64,000 nucleotides of DNA. It comes from Tridacna crocea (lineage: Eukaryota; Mollusca; Bivalvia; Cardiida; Cardiidae). The notes beneath the pieces were generated by a model. The model was not told the DNA's origin. It did not search any database and saw only the letters and a program-made list of their open reading frames with translations. Shown here piece after piece: positions 34,790-45,703 of this stretch; within the stretch, counting starts at the first letter, position 1; every line of letters begins with the position of its first letter. The DNA lies in contig OX031069.1 of the NCBI GenBank assembly GCA_943736015.1, forward strand, positions 42,938,728 through 43,002,727, given 5' to 3'. The position numbers and the translations under genes were made by a program.

Positions 34790-36191
34790 TCATTATGCTC
34801 CCCGAAGGACGAGCATATAGTCGCCGCTTCGTGTGTCCGTACGTCCGAAGCCATTTCTCCACAACCCTTGGACCAAATTGGATAAAACTTCATATATGAA
34901 CTCCTTAGGGTAAAGTGCTGACGTGTCTTTCCCGGTTTTTCAATTTGACCTCGTGTCATGGAAAACGGGGGCTTAATGCAAAATTGCAATTTTTTACTAA
35001 AAACTCATTCAGTTTTTGTCAAAACATCACGAAACTTCATGGTTATATTGTTTATGGAAAGTTTCAGCATGTCCCCTTGCTATTTTTAATCTTGGCGTTT
35101 TTTACGTTGACGGTCTGTCGTGGAAAAAGGGGGTTTCTTGCAAATTTCCAATTTTTACTAATATCTCATTCAGTTTTGGTCAAAATTTCATTAAACTTCA
35201 TGGTTATATTGTTTTTTCAAAGTTTCACCATGTGCTCTTGTTTCTTTATCTATGTGTTTTTCAATTTGACCCACTGTCATGGAAAAAGGGGTTTCTTGTA
35301 AAATGACAAGGAAAAAGGGGCCCTAATGCAAAGTTCCAATTTTTACTAATATCTCATTCAGTGTTGGTCAAAACTTCATGGTTATATTGTTTTTTCAAAG
35401 TTTCACCATGTTCTCTTGTTACTTTATCTATGTGTTTTTTCAATTTGACCCTCTGTCATGGAAAAAGGGGGTTTCTTGATAAATGCCAAGGAAAAAGGGG
35501 CCTTAATGCAAAATTGCAATTTTTACTAATATCTCGTTCAGTTTTTGTCAAATTTTCATGAAACCTCATGGTTATATCTTGTTTTACAAGTTTCAGCATG
35601 TGCCCTTGTTATTTTCAATCTATGAATTATTAATGCGCAAATACCTCTATCCTGGTTTCTCAATTTGAGGCTGCATCACGGAAAAATGGGACTTCATGGA
35701 AAAAATGTTTTTCACTAGCATCTCCTACATGGGTACTCAAAACTTTGTGAAATTTCAAATCTGAACTTGTTGGTACGTTGCCCAGGTACCTCTCTTCCGG
35801 TTTCTGAATTTCAGGCTGCGTCACAGAAAAAGGGGGCTTCATGTAAAAAATCGTTTTATGTAATATTTAATACATGACTGCTCAAAATTTTATGAAATTT
35901 CGAATTTTGAATTATTATTAAAAATGCCACAAACCACACACCTGTTGTATTTATTTCAATGATGCAATATTGTCTTATGGGAAAAGGGGGCTAAAAGTGG
36001 GCTTAGTGGGCTTATTGTCCTCTACAAGTTCGTGTTGACTATCTCTAAGATAGTAATTGCCTTTTCACTTCAATTTTTTGGGGGGCATGAACAGGTCCTT
36101 TTAGGATAAAAGAAGTGAATTTATATCAATTTCATATATTTTATGATAAGCACTTGTTCGGGGAGCATAACCCGTCTCTGACGGCTCTTGT
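34790..36191 (+). mobile_element. Helentron-like non-autonomous element (HINE/pearl type)
   Basis: It starts TCATTATGCTCCCCGAAGG and ends with TTCGGGGAGCATAA (36157-36170), then the hairpin CCGTCTCTGACGG and CTCTTG before a T run. TTATGCTCCCCGAA and its complement are sub-terminal inverted repeats. The interior (about 34920-35640) has four imperfect tandem units of ~180 bp, each with CAATTTGACC and GGAAAAAGGGG. Sub-terminal repeats, a 3' hairpin, a core tandem repeat, an A/T insertion point and no target duplication are all features of Helentron-associated elements, including bivalve 'pearl' elements. No Rep/helicase gene is present. Confidence 0.7.
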
Positions 36192-36225
36192 TTTTTTGTT
36201 TTGTTTTGTTTTTTTTTTTTTAGTA

Positions 36226-36352
36226 GGGTAGAAAAGATTGTGGGAAAAGGAGAAAATGCTGGTTACCAGCATTTTCTCCTTTTCCCACAATGTTTTCAAA
36301 AGACTTCTATCTCTGGGTCGTAAAAACCAGGGACTGTTTGGGAAAGGGTTAA
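36226..36352 (-). mobile_element. Family A MITE, right half
   Basis: GGGTAGAAAAGATTGTGGGA, intact hairpin, ending TTTGGGAAAGGGTTAA. Together with 34706-34789 it forms one element. Confidence 0.85.
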
Positions 36353-36359
36353 AGGGGAT

Positions 36360-38700
36360 TTGGTGTCCTTTTCAATGTTAAGCAAAGCAATCGTTCACTT
36401 TCTTATGTGTTGTTGCCTTTATTTTCTGAGCAACATATCAAGGGTACTCTATAGTTTTACTAGCATAACTCTGTCGGAATAATTATTAAGTTGTCCGTTA
36501 AGTTTTCGGAGCGGTTGGCGAGAAATCTTTACTTTGTCGATTCCTTCAAGGCCTGTATCCAGAAAATTCTGTATAGCAAATTAGATCTCTTATTCTTAAA
36601 TTCATAGGAAAACATATAGTTTCTGTGTGGTTTCTGTGTGTAGCCAATCAGATTTTTTTTTCTTCTAGAAAAAATGTGAGAGGTATGACTGCAATGTGGT
36701 ATAAAATGGTTAGTGATAACACCAAAAGATATATAGTCTTCGTTTTGGTCATTGGTCGTTGAATAGGCTCGCAGTTGAAATCATGGTTTAAACTCATACA
36801 AACTTTGGTCGGAGTAAATGTATATCTGAAGAAACCTATATACTAGTGAATTGTGACGCGTAACTTATTCAAAGCACTTGGTGCAACCACAGGCCTTTGA
36901 AGAATTTCCATTGGAATTCCAGAGGCCTGGATCGCAACTATTCAAAAGAATCGTTGCAACCTCAATTTATGTCACTATCAAAATTCTATAAAATTCTGGA
37001 ATACACCTGAAATATCCATACTGTAACACCAAACGAGCATCTTTATTGAACCAATTCAACCATTTCACTTTTAGTGCATGTATATTCTTAAATTTCTACA
37101 CACCAAAAAAAACGAAACTTATTTTTTTGAACTCACATCCATTAAAATAATTCGTAAAAGGTGTGAAGCATTTTTTGTATAGATGCTCTATATCATTCTC
37201 TACAAGATTTTCTTGTCCAATACTAAAACTGAATGTTCGAAATTGCAAAGAAACACAATTTCTGATTGGTAAAACCAAAAAGCATTTTTCGGTAAATGCT
37301 CTAGATCATTCTCTGTAAGGTTTTCTTGTCCAATACTAAAACAGATGTTCGAAATTAAAAAGAAATTCTGATTGGTAAAACCAAATGGTTTAGCCAATCA
37401 GAAAGTATGTTACTTTCTAGATATGTAAAAAGACAAAAAATGTATTCCGAACTAATTTCACGGTCCCTCTCCGATAACCATTCCGTAACAGATAAGAAGA
37501 GAGAGTAGAGAATGTTTTTCCCTTGACTGATCAACAGTGAACAAGTTGCCAATTGCAAACCTAATTTGTCAATGTGATTTATAGACACGGTTAGGTCTAG
37601 TCGTATTGGGGTTACATCCATCAAATAAACGTCCGCCTTGACCAAACACGGAATAAATCTAATGATCACCGAACACATTAACAAGTTCCAACGTTGCAGA
37701 AATTTGACGTAAGATGAAATTATTTATTTTTTTTTATGTGAGACTGAGCATTTGCCTGCTTACTAACTATCTAGATAAAATTTTCTTAGATTATAACTAA
37801 TGAGAATAAGAAGTTATGATAATTTAGGCCCTGCCGCTTAAATAGAATTAACCTTAATTCTGGTAAATAAGTTAAATGAACTCTTTGAAGTCGATGTAGA
37901 AACCAGAATAATACTGTTTCAAACTTATCTTTTTGGAGAAAAAAAATCTCTGTAACGGACAGTCTAGATCTTAATATACACTGTCTGCAGATGGTCAATG
38001 AGTCGCGACCAGCAACCAAAGGGTGAAAAAAAATTTCAAGCAAAAAGCGAAACCCCTAATACTGCGATTTCAATTCATTTGGCCTATAAAGTTTCATCTT
38101 GATCTGACAGTGAAGCTGTGCGATTTTATCTTGGATCTACACTGTCTGCAAAGCGCCTTGAGTCCTGCCTAGCAGCTTCAGGCGGCAGCGTTGTATCCTG
38201 ACAGTTTGTTTACACTCAAAGACACAAACAAACAAACAGACAAATTGTCATGGTTGACTGTTAAACTGAAATAGTAGTGAAAGTTTAATTCTTTCTTTTT
38301 TATTTTTTCTTTTCCGTGTAAAAGGTGTTTGGACGAAATATTGAATAAGGGTTAACATGAACAATGCGTCTAAACTAATTCCGATAAAAAGGGGGAAAAA
38401 TGTTCAAGAAAAACAGTAAATGTTCAAGATAAAAATTTATCACATAACCTCCCTTGTTTTCAGTGTAATATACCCATTACGAATTTTCTTTTATCTTTCA
38501 ACTACGCGAATATCCATGCAATATCACCCATGATATATTTTTTTGGATATACCACGGTTATTTTTAGAACAATGATATACCACGGATATTTATAGCACAT
38601 GCCGGAACTACTTTCGACCTAAAACATGACCTCTTGTTGACATTTTCTCATTACACAAATCCAAGCAAGACAACAATCGCTAGAAAAAAAAATCTATAGA
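36360..38700 (+). other. Intron stretch with few recognisable features
   Basis: Contains half CCAAT-palindrome copies (36640, 37255-37430, TTCTTGTCCAATACTAAAAC twice) and decayed family B fragments at 37955-37990 and 38095-38160. Open frames here, including 37355-37684 minus, have no recognisable domain. Confidence 0.45.
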
Positions 38701-38723
38701 ACAAAAACAGTACTTTTGTTGTC

Positions 38724-38729
38724 TTTATT
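38724..38729 (-). terminator. PolyA signal AATAAA of the nested minus-strand gene
   Basis: AATAAA on the minus strand ~100 bp beyond the stop at 38830, followed by T/GT-rich sequence (ACTGTTTTTGTTC). Confidence 0.55.
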
Positions 38730-38829
38730 TGAATTAAACAAATACAGAATATTGCAGTAATGCAATAATACACTGCAGGTCTGGTGTAGTTCTGTAGGCA
38801 GGTAAAATGCTGACTGTCTTCCAAAATCT

Positions 38830-38899
38830 TTAAATGTTTACTAAAACTTCTTCCATAACTCCATGCCTTATTTCAGCTAAAATTTTGAGTTGTCTTGCA
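38830..38899 (-). CDS. Last coding exon of an unnamed gene nested in the channel intron
   Basis: On the minus strand the acceptor TTTTTTCTAATTTCAG is strong. The exon starts with a single base finishing a split codon (AG|T), then reads ARQLKILAEIRHGVMEEVLV and stops. The phase matches the donor of the exon at 39523 exactly. The short C-terminus is predicted helical and amphipathic. A polyA signal follows. No family recognised. Confidence 0.55.
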
Positions 38900-39522
38900 C
38901 TGAAATTAGAAAAAAGAAATTATAAATTGAATGCCTAATTATGGGAAAGAAAATCAGCAGAGTAACCCTTTACATCATAATTATGTCTTTTTCACAGTAA
39001 GCAGACTTTCACAGTAGAAAGCATTGCAGTAATGGAAAATGGTCTTGTTATGAGCACATTTTCTTGATTTTCTGAATGAAGATTTACAGAATAGCACAGT
39101 GACTATGAGAATGGCAAATCTACCCGAGGGGAGAGTTTCCTTGATATTCTATATGTTGGCATATTTGATTTTCTTTCTCATACATACTTCAAAACAATTT
39201 ATCCCTTTAGCACACAATTCCAAATTATCCACCATAGGGAAGAAAGGTTTTTAAACAGTACAAAGAGGAGGATGAAAAAATTTTGTTGTGCACATTTTAT
39301 CCATTTCCCACATTGTTTTCAATATAGATCTATCAGAGAAAAAATACGTAATGTAACTCTTTACAAAAATTATACAACAGTCCAAATTGAAATCATTTGC
39401 AGATGACAAATCAAATTCAACGCGCATCTTGAAATTAGTTTTGAAACGTGTAGAGAATATCGTGGAAACGGGATAAAATATGGTCAAACATTTTGGCAAA
39501 CAAAAGCAGCGGTGACACGTAC

Positions 39523-39757
39523 CTTTCACCGGCTGTCAGGTCTTGGAAAATCACTGTCCCCCACCCGGTAATAGCGTGTCTATAATCTCCACAGCCCAAT
39601 TTCAGCTTTCCAATCAATTCGCATTTGCAAATGAAGCTAGAGTCCATGAAAATCCAGTGTGTGAAGGCCAAGTAACTCCACCCGCCATACCCGAATAGCT
39701 GCATATTCCAAACTTGAATATCTCCACTAGGAATAGCAGTGTGACAACTCCAATGTT
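39523..39757 (-). CDS. Internal (or first) exon of the unnamed nested minus-strand gene
   Basis: The minus-strand frame reads HWSCHTAIPSGDIQVWNMQL, FGYGGWSYLAFTHWIFMDS, FICKCELIGKLKLGCGDYRH and AITGWGTVIFQDLTAGE. It ends at a consensus donor GAAAG|GTACGTG in phase 2. The upstream edge is an acceptor at 39757 (CCGTAG) or 39769 (TTTAAG), limited by an in-frame stop just beyond. A start at the Met at 39704 is also possible. The composition (aromatic, Cys, Gly) looks like a folded extracellular or lectin-like domain with several Cys. I cannot name the family; a jelly-roll fold such as C1q was considered, but no signature residues were found. Earlier exons, if any, were not located. Confidence 0.5.
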
Positions 39758-40211
39758 CTACGGAACCGTCTTAAACGTCGGCACATTAAATGTGTATCCA
39801 TATCATAATCTTATCTGATCGATAGAATTGTCAAAAACTCTATGTACTTTTCTCCTGCGTTTAAAATTCAATGGTTGCCGGTTACCCGTGACATATTTTT
39901 TTTAAGCGACGGCTTATCCAACGTATTTCTGGTCAAATGCACACTTGATTTCTGTTACAATATTGACAAAAATTCAATTTCTGTCGGTTTGTTTTTTTGA
40001 AAACGTTTGACTGTATACAAAAACGAAGAAACATCTTGAACTTCTTTCTTTGTGCAGGCTTGTACGTCTATGAGTAAATTGTTTGTGTATTAGATAAAAA
40101 GCGCGTGCTGTATCATTAGCTAATTTGCATATAGCGATAAATTCGTGTTTTTCTTGTTGAATAATAAACAGGAATAACAAAAACCGACCAATCAGACGTT
40201 GAAAGATAAAT

Positions 40212-40362
40212 AGAATACGTACCTAGTGTTGTAGAATATCAAAAATATCTAACTCGGTTGTGAGAATTGATAATTGTCTCGCCAAGGCTCGACAATTATC
40301 AATTCTCCCAACCTCGTTAGATATTTTTGATATTCTACAACACTAGGTACGTATTCTCTATT
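40212..40362. repeat. Long palindrome around GCCAAGGC
   Basis: AATACGTACCTAGTGTTGTA / TACAACACTAGGTACGTATT arms of about 70 bp, near perfect. It abuts the CRE-foldback element at 40364. Confidence 0.8.
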
Positions 40363-40363
40363 T

Positions 40364-40806
40364 ATTTCATGCTTTCCGGTAGGATATCGAGAAATAGCAG
40401 TGAAAATATTTTTCGATCTTACACTGGTACCACCAGTGAAAATACCGATTTTCACGTTCTTGTTGCCTAGGTATTTTGCGCGTGCCTAACAACCAGATGG
40501 GAAATATGACGTCATATACCTTACATTTCTCGCGCTTGACGTAACGTTGCTATGCGGGAGGGGTACGCCACGGGGAATAAGGGAAAAGAACTGTACTGAA
40601 TTTTGATAAAGCTCCTCCCAGAAAGGGTTAAAAGCATAAAATAAATAGAATATTTGTTTAAATAAATAGAATATTTGATGGTGTTCTCGTGAACACCATC
40701 GGTAATATTTTCACTCGTGGCTGCGCCACTCGTGAAAATATTACCGATGGTGTCCACTCGATGAAATAAATTTTGATCTTACACCGAAAAAAACAAATAT
40801 CCTCTA
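40364..40806 (-). mobile_element. CRE-bearing foldback element (copy 4)
   Basis: TTTCATGCTTTCCGGTAGGA, ATATGACGTCATATACC, hairpin GAACACCATCGGTAATATTT, end AACAAATATCCTCTATA. AAATAAATAGAATATTTG is locally duplicated at 40650-40680. Confidence 0.75.
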
Positions 40807-40849
40807 TATCATTTCATCTATATTTTGTGAAATGTCGTTATGTGATAAA

Positions 40850-41225
40850 AAGAATCCGACATGATTGGGCTTTTGAGATAAAATTTTATTAAACTCGTCA
40901 AGAAAAATGTTATCAAGCTCGCCAAAGGCTCGCTTAACCCTTTACTCCGTAGATACTCTATTTCTACGCATTGCTTGTAGGATCCTTTGGAAAAAAATTT
41001 GGCAAAAGGTGAAGTTGCTCATGATGAGCAATTTCACCTTTCGCCACAATGTTTTCTACACTATCAAAAGGTGTCATATACTCATAAGAAACGGCTTCAT
41101 CCTTGCTGTTATTTAGGATCAATTAGACATACCATAGAAATGCCTTATGAGGTAAAGTGTTAATTACATTTCCCTTGACTCGTTTAATAAAATCTTATCT
41201 CAAAAGCCCACTTATGTCAGATCCT
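40850..41225. mobile_element. Outer foldback element hosting a TTAA MITE
   Basis: GATTGGGCTTTTGAGATAAA / TTATCTCAAAAGCCCAC arms surround GCTCGCCAAAGGCTCGC and the MITE at 40934-41163. A related outer element at about 44990-45350 hosts a family A MITE. Confidence 0.55.
40934..41163 (+). mobile_element. Family A2 TTAA MITE (different hairpin)
   Basis: TTAACCCTTTACTCCGTAGA ... GAGGTAAAGTGTTAA. The central stem is GGTGAAGTTGCTCATGATGA with its complement in place of the usual AGAAAATGCTGG stem. Confidence 0.8.
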
Positions 41226-41269
41226 ATAGGCCTATACGTCGAATAAAATAGTTTTCTCTACTTTTGTAG

Positions 41270-41369
41270 GTATTAAAAAGTTTTCCTGAGTGCCTGCAGG
41301 CTGATATTTGCCTCCATCTCAACAGAAACCTGTTAAATAATTGTCCCGCTTTCCACAAAGCATCAACAG
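41270..41369 (+). CDS. KCNH (ERG): ERG-type KCNH channel exon: distal C-linker
   Basis: Acceptor CTACTTTTGTAG, donor CAACAG|GTGAGT; phase 0 in, phase 1 out (residues 325-357). It reads [20 protein letters not shown] then [28 protein letters not shown] is almost invariant in ERG channels and is part of the C-linker helices that stack on the neighbouring subunit. At 100 bp it is masked by a longer minus-strand frame, and it was placed by homology and phase. Confidence 0.97.
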
Positions 41370-41435
41370 GTGAGTGCAAAAATTTCGACTTTCTTCCGGG
41401 TTTCAACTTTTATAAAAAAGTATCTTTTTAATTAA

Positions 41436-41605
41436 TTAACCCTTTACCACACAATCCCGACTTTTGACGCCCCTGTGAAAGAAGCCGTTTGAAAACATTG
41501 TGAGAAAAGGAGAAAATGCTGGTAGCCAGCATTTTCTCCTTTTCCTACAATGTTTTCTATCCTTCCCAAGGCAAATTTCAATTTTTCGGCTGCAAAGACT
41601 TTCAA
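41436..41605 (+). mobile_element. Family A MITE, 3'-truncated
   Basis: TTAACCCTTTACCACACAAT and intact hairpin; the right arm ends at CAATTTTTCGGCTGCAAAG without a TTAA end. Lies 66 bp after the C-linker exon. Confidence 0.7.
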
Positions 41606-41769
41606 AGTTTAAACATGTCTGCAAAACAGATTCAAGGTAGTAGACCCCTAATACCTCTAGCGCTGCATTGCGTAAAGTTTTCTTGATAGTTGATAAATAC
41701 GAATTTATACAGGTATAATACTTTTGCACATTTTTAACCTACCATAAATTTCTTTATGGCCCTCTTGAA

Positions 41770-42010
41770 GTAATTTGTAGATATTTTTGTTAGTTTCCAG
41801 AAAAGGGAGGTAATTATCTCTCTTTGTAATGAAAATATTCTGGTTTTAGATTTATAAATGATAAATCTAGAAAAGACAGAAAGGGAAAAGTGGCTTGGTT
41901 AAAACTGTACAATGACACTCTTTTTTAATCATGGCAAATTTTGTAGGATAATATTATTGTGGAAACAGCTGTTTTTCTATTAGGGGTCCACTACGTTAAA
42001 TCAGAGAAAT
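41770..42010. repeat. Dispersed repeat shared with 27240-27450
   Basis: GGAGGTAATTATCTCTC, TTTTAGATTTATAAATGATA and GGGGTCCACTACGTTAA recur in the TIR element at 26891-27596. Confidence 0.65.
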
Positions 42011-42562
42011 CAGGAGAGCATAAAATTGATCAGTTATTAAAGTTTCACCCCAAGATAGTGAAATTTAGGGCAATGTAAATATTTGAGTCATCATCTGGGG
42101 AAACGGGGCTAAATGCATGAGTTAAAAGTATCGCGGTCCGAGCTGGTCCGAAACTTTTAACTATTGGTAAATTATTTACATTTCGACGGACCAGATTACC
42201 TCATGATTCGGTCGGCTATTTGACAGAATAGAATTAAAGGATCCCTGACTTTAGTGATGACTTGCTTAGTATCATGTAATAAGCCCCCTTTTGCCAAAGC
42301 ATCGCTCATTTGTATTGCCGAGCTTGTTTGGTAATCATCTTCGATGTCAGGGAGTGCTTGATTCTCATGTAAATTTCCATGATGAATTCCGAGCAAGATC
42401 AAAAGGGCTGCGTTTGATTAGCATGTGACAGAAATCAGGTCTTGAGCCGAATGTAATCTCAATTAATCTTGGATGTTTCTGCGTCCGTGGTCGCCCGTCA
42501 ATAATGAACATTTTCTTGTGACCTAGTAAACCAGTCCATGTGATAGGAACACACATAGTCCT

Positions 42563-42832
42563 TATACTGCCTGTAACACGCCAAAAGGGGCATTCGGACA
42601 TTTCCGCCAAGTGTTGTCTCCGATCAGCCTGTTCAGTCCGAGCAGACTTGTCCGTAACGAAACTTACCCTTTTTATGTAATTTTCTGTGTTGAGCAAGTT
42701 TTCTGTTCGACGAAATGTAATGTAGTTGTAAAGTGCCTTCTTGGATTAGCCTGCACGAATTGCGCAGGCTGGTCCGAGACGGCATTTTATGCAAATTTCC
42801 GAATGCCCTTTTACGCGTGTTGAAAACCAGTT
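42563..42832. mobile_element. Double GC-rich hairpin MITE (copy 3, decayed)
   Basis: GCCTGTAACACGCCAAAAGG ... GCCCTTTTACGCGTGTTG; both stems have mismatches. Confidence 0.7.
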
Positions 42833-43624
42833 ATTATCTTTTACCGAACCTAGTATACCAGCCCACGTTATTAGGAGCGCACATAGTCCTTATTTTATCC
42901 TTACCAAACACATTATCTCCCGCTAGATGACATTCTGCAAATACTCATCTAATTTGGGCATCCTGGGTACACAGAACCGGACCACATTGCTACGCAACAA
43001 CCGTTACTTTGAATTTCAAACTAAGATGATCGTATACTCAATATAACGCAACCTGGTGTGATTCACTCAGCTATGATAAGCAGTTTAGAGAAATCTGAAG
43101 CTAAAACAGGCCTGATTTTTCCTCAAATATATTGATAAAAGCCATTTTCTCCATTGCTACTTTATAGCGCGTATTGTTACAGTCTTCCCGATAGCGGGGA
43201 GAGTGATACGTCATATAAGACAGTCGAATCGTCGAAGAATATGACATGCGCAGACAAATTACAAAACATAATTGGTATTGTACGGCCATGAGGAAGTTTT
43301 GAAAAGCGCCAAGGGAAAAGTAGAAAATGGTGGTTAATTGGCATATCTTGCTTTTCCTGTGATGTTATCTTATTTACAAGGGCAATTCCCGTCAGTTGAG
43401 CCACATCAAATTTTGTTCTCCACCGAATGTTTGTCCTTTACGACGGAGTTAACGATATTTGATTAAAAAGATATTAACTATGATCCGTGGCAATTGGAGA
43501 TATGATGCATTGGCAAAAAGTAATGACCAGGTCAAACCTCTCAGCATGGGGATTGATTTGTTGTCCTATCTCAAATCGAGGCTTTCTTCAATCTAATCTG
43601 ACAACTTATTTCTTCTATTTTCAG

Positions 43625-43777
43625 GTTGTTTACGTGCCTTATCTATGCAATTCAAATCTACACATGCGCCGCCTGGCGACACATTGATACATCCGGGTGA
43701 CATTTTGACGTCATCGTATTTCATAGTGCGGGGTTCCTTGGAGATTGTTAAAGATGACACCGTTATGGCCATTTTGG
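43625..43777 (+). CDS. KCNH (ERG): ERG-type KCNH channel exon: first half of cyclic-nucleotide-binding homology domain
   Basis: Acceptor TTCTATTTTCAG, donor TTTTGG|GTATGA; phase 1 in, phase 1 out (split Gly 358 to residue 408). It reads [20 protein letters not shown] then [20 protein letters not shown] and [11 protein letters not shown]. This is the start of the CNB homology domain beta-roll. In KCNH channels the domain does not bind cyclic nucleotides and contacts the N-terminal PAS/eag domain; that is family knowledge. The donor GTATGA is weaker than its neighbours. Confidence 0.97.
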
Positions 43778-43897
43778 GTATGAAGTGAAATCTTTACTTT
43801 TTCAGAGATAGAGGAGGAGAAAAATGAAGAGCTTACCTCACTTAAGGTCAGGCGATCTTGTGGTGGACAAGTAAAGTCATCATAGCTTAATATGTTC

Positions 43898-44158
43898 AAT
43901 ACAATATGGCTCGCAACACGGGAAAAGGGGCATTCGGACATTTAGGTAAAGTGTCGTCTCGGATCAGCCTGCGCAGTCCGCGCAGGCTAATCCGAGACGG
44001 CACTTTACCATTACATTAGATTTTGTCTTAGAGTAGACTTTTTCGAAACAGAAACATAGTGTCGTTTCGGATTAGTTGGCGCAGACAGCCCATGCTAATC
44101 CGAGGTGATACGTAACGTAAACGTCTGAATGCCCCTTTGAGCGTCTTGCAACCCATAT
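43898..44158. mobile_element. Double GC-rich hairpin MITE (copy 4)
   Basis: CAATATGGCTCGCAACACGG ... GCGTCTTGCAACCCATATG; the first stem (GTCTCGGATCAGCCTGCGCA) is perfect. Confidence 0.8.
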
Positions 44159-44329
44159 GTGATCCATGCCCTGACAAAAGAGGGTTCAGTGCTTCACCTT
44201 GATCCATTATAACAAGGAAGTCACCAAGTAATATGACTCACTCAAGTCTATTTCGGCTAACAATTGACTGAAATTTTAGTAGTTTAGTTTAAACATAATA
44301 CTAATCTCTCTCGATTCTGTTACCTGGGA

Positions 44330-44465
44330 ACTACGCCAGTACTCGCGCCGAATGTGTTGGCCGATGAAAAGTCCCAAAGTTGACACCCGCTCCCGGGTAT
44401 CGAACTCAGGACCTTCTGGTTATGAGGTCGACGCTCTACCTAACGACCATGGACACCACAATTTG
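44330..44465 (-). mobile_element. tRNA-derived SINE head
   Basis: On the minus strand GGTCGTTAGGTAGAGCGTCG (A box) and CCTGAGTTCGATACCCGGGA (B box), followed by the body CAACTTTGGGACTTTTCATC. The same SINE is at 51470-51870. Confidence 0.75.
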
Positions 44466-45081
44466 AGTAAGAATGGTCCCTAGACGTGCAGAAAATTTTT
44501 AAATAGGAAAACAGCCTCTGTGGTCTGCCTAGACTGAAGATCAAATTAAATTGCTAAATATCTTGGTTAACTAAAAGATATTTTTTTATCACATAACTCT
44601 CTTTGTTTTCAATGCAATACAGCCATTACGAATGTTCTTGTCTCGCACACGTGTGAGATAAGAAAATAGTACTATATTTGGTCAACACTCTGTAATTATA
44701 CGCTTCATTCCAAAACATTACTGACCAAGGTTCCTAATGGAAATTAGTGGTCAAAATTCTTTATTGTGATAAAGTTGTTAATTTAATCACTTGTAGACTC
44801 AAAAATAAAATAAATAATATTATATGCAAGTTTCTTCGGAACTATCGTTCGTTTGTAATGTACCTGTCAATGTAAGCGCACAGGCTTCATGTAAATTTCA
44901 CTACTCATGATGTATACATCTGGTTTTAACACATTTTGGACTATAATTTCATTAATGCGATAAAAAATAATTTGACAATCGTTAGTTTTTGAGGTAAAAA
45001 AATATTTAAAAATATTTAATATTCAAAAAAATGTTTAAAGGCTCGCCAAAGGCTCGCTTAATAACATTTTTGTAGACTCGT

Positions 45082-45306
45082 TTAACTAATTACCAAACGA
45101 CAAATAGGTTTGTCCAAATCAAAAGCATTTGCAGACGACAAAATAAAAGTGACTGAAAATTTGAAATCTGTTATGTGAAGGCCAAAAAACATTGTGGGAA
45201 AAGGAGAAAATGCTGGTTACCAGCATTTTCTCCTTTTCCCACAATGTTTTCTAAAGGCTTCTCTCTGAGTGTCGTCAAAAGTAGGGATTGTGTGGTAATG
45301 GGTAAA
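45082..45306 (-). mobile_element. Family A MITE inside a larger foldback
   Basis: TTAACTAATTACCAAACGAC ... GTGTGGTAATGGGTAA, perfect hairpin. Surrounded by GCTCGCCAAAGGCTCGC / TTATCTCAAAAACC sequence of the same outer element as at 40850. Confidence 0.8.
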
Positions 45307-45496
45307 TAGTTTTTATCTCAAAAACCAACTCATGTCGGATCCTATATCGTTTGCCGTTAAATTGTATTGTCCGAAACTTTGTTAATTCCTGGAAAATGCA
45401 TTACTTGTAGTTAAACGTGGCAGATATGGTAATAGAGTCATTTCTCTTTCCGATCAAAACCAATTTGAACCTTTGAATTGCCCTTTTATTTTACAG

Positions 45497-45690
45497 GAAA
45501 AGATGATATTTTTGGAGGTGACATGAAGGATCTAGACGCGACGGGAAAATCGCTGTACTTTGTGCGGGCGTTAAGCTACTGTGATATCAATAAAATAGAC
45601 ATTCAAGACCTGAAGGAGACTTTAAAAACGTATCCGGAGTTCGCTCAAGATTTTATGGACAGAATTCAAGTCACATTCAATCTGAAAAGG
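45497..45690 (+). CDS. KCNH (ERG): ERG-type KCNH channel exon: second half of CNB homology domain
   Basis: Acceptor TTTATTTTACAG, donor AAAAGG|GTAGAT; phase 1 in, phase 0 out (residues 409-473). It reads KDDIFGGDMKDLDATGKSLY, FVRALSYCDINKIDIQDLKE and YPEFAQDFMDRIQVTFNLKR. It completes the beta-roll and C helix. The DIFG motif and YPEF...TFNL ending match ERG channels. A foldback MITE starts only 14 bp beyond this exon, so an intron read-through would run into repeat sequence. Confidence 0.97.
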
Positions 45691-45703
45691 GTAGATATGC
45701 TTG

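Noticed and set aside
37355..37684. 109-residue minus-strand frame
   Set aside because: No recognisable domain, no supporting splice sites, overlaps CCAAT-palindrome fragments.
39435..39704. C1q-domain call for the nested minus-strand exon
   Set aside because: A jelly-roll fold was considered because of the WGTVIFQDLTAGE stretch, but the aromatic signature and other strands of C1q were not found, so it is left unnamed.
41224..41406. 60-residue minus-strand frame
   Set aside because: Antisense shadow of the plus-strand C-linker exon 41270-41369.
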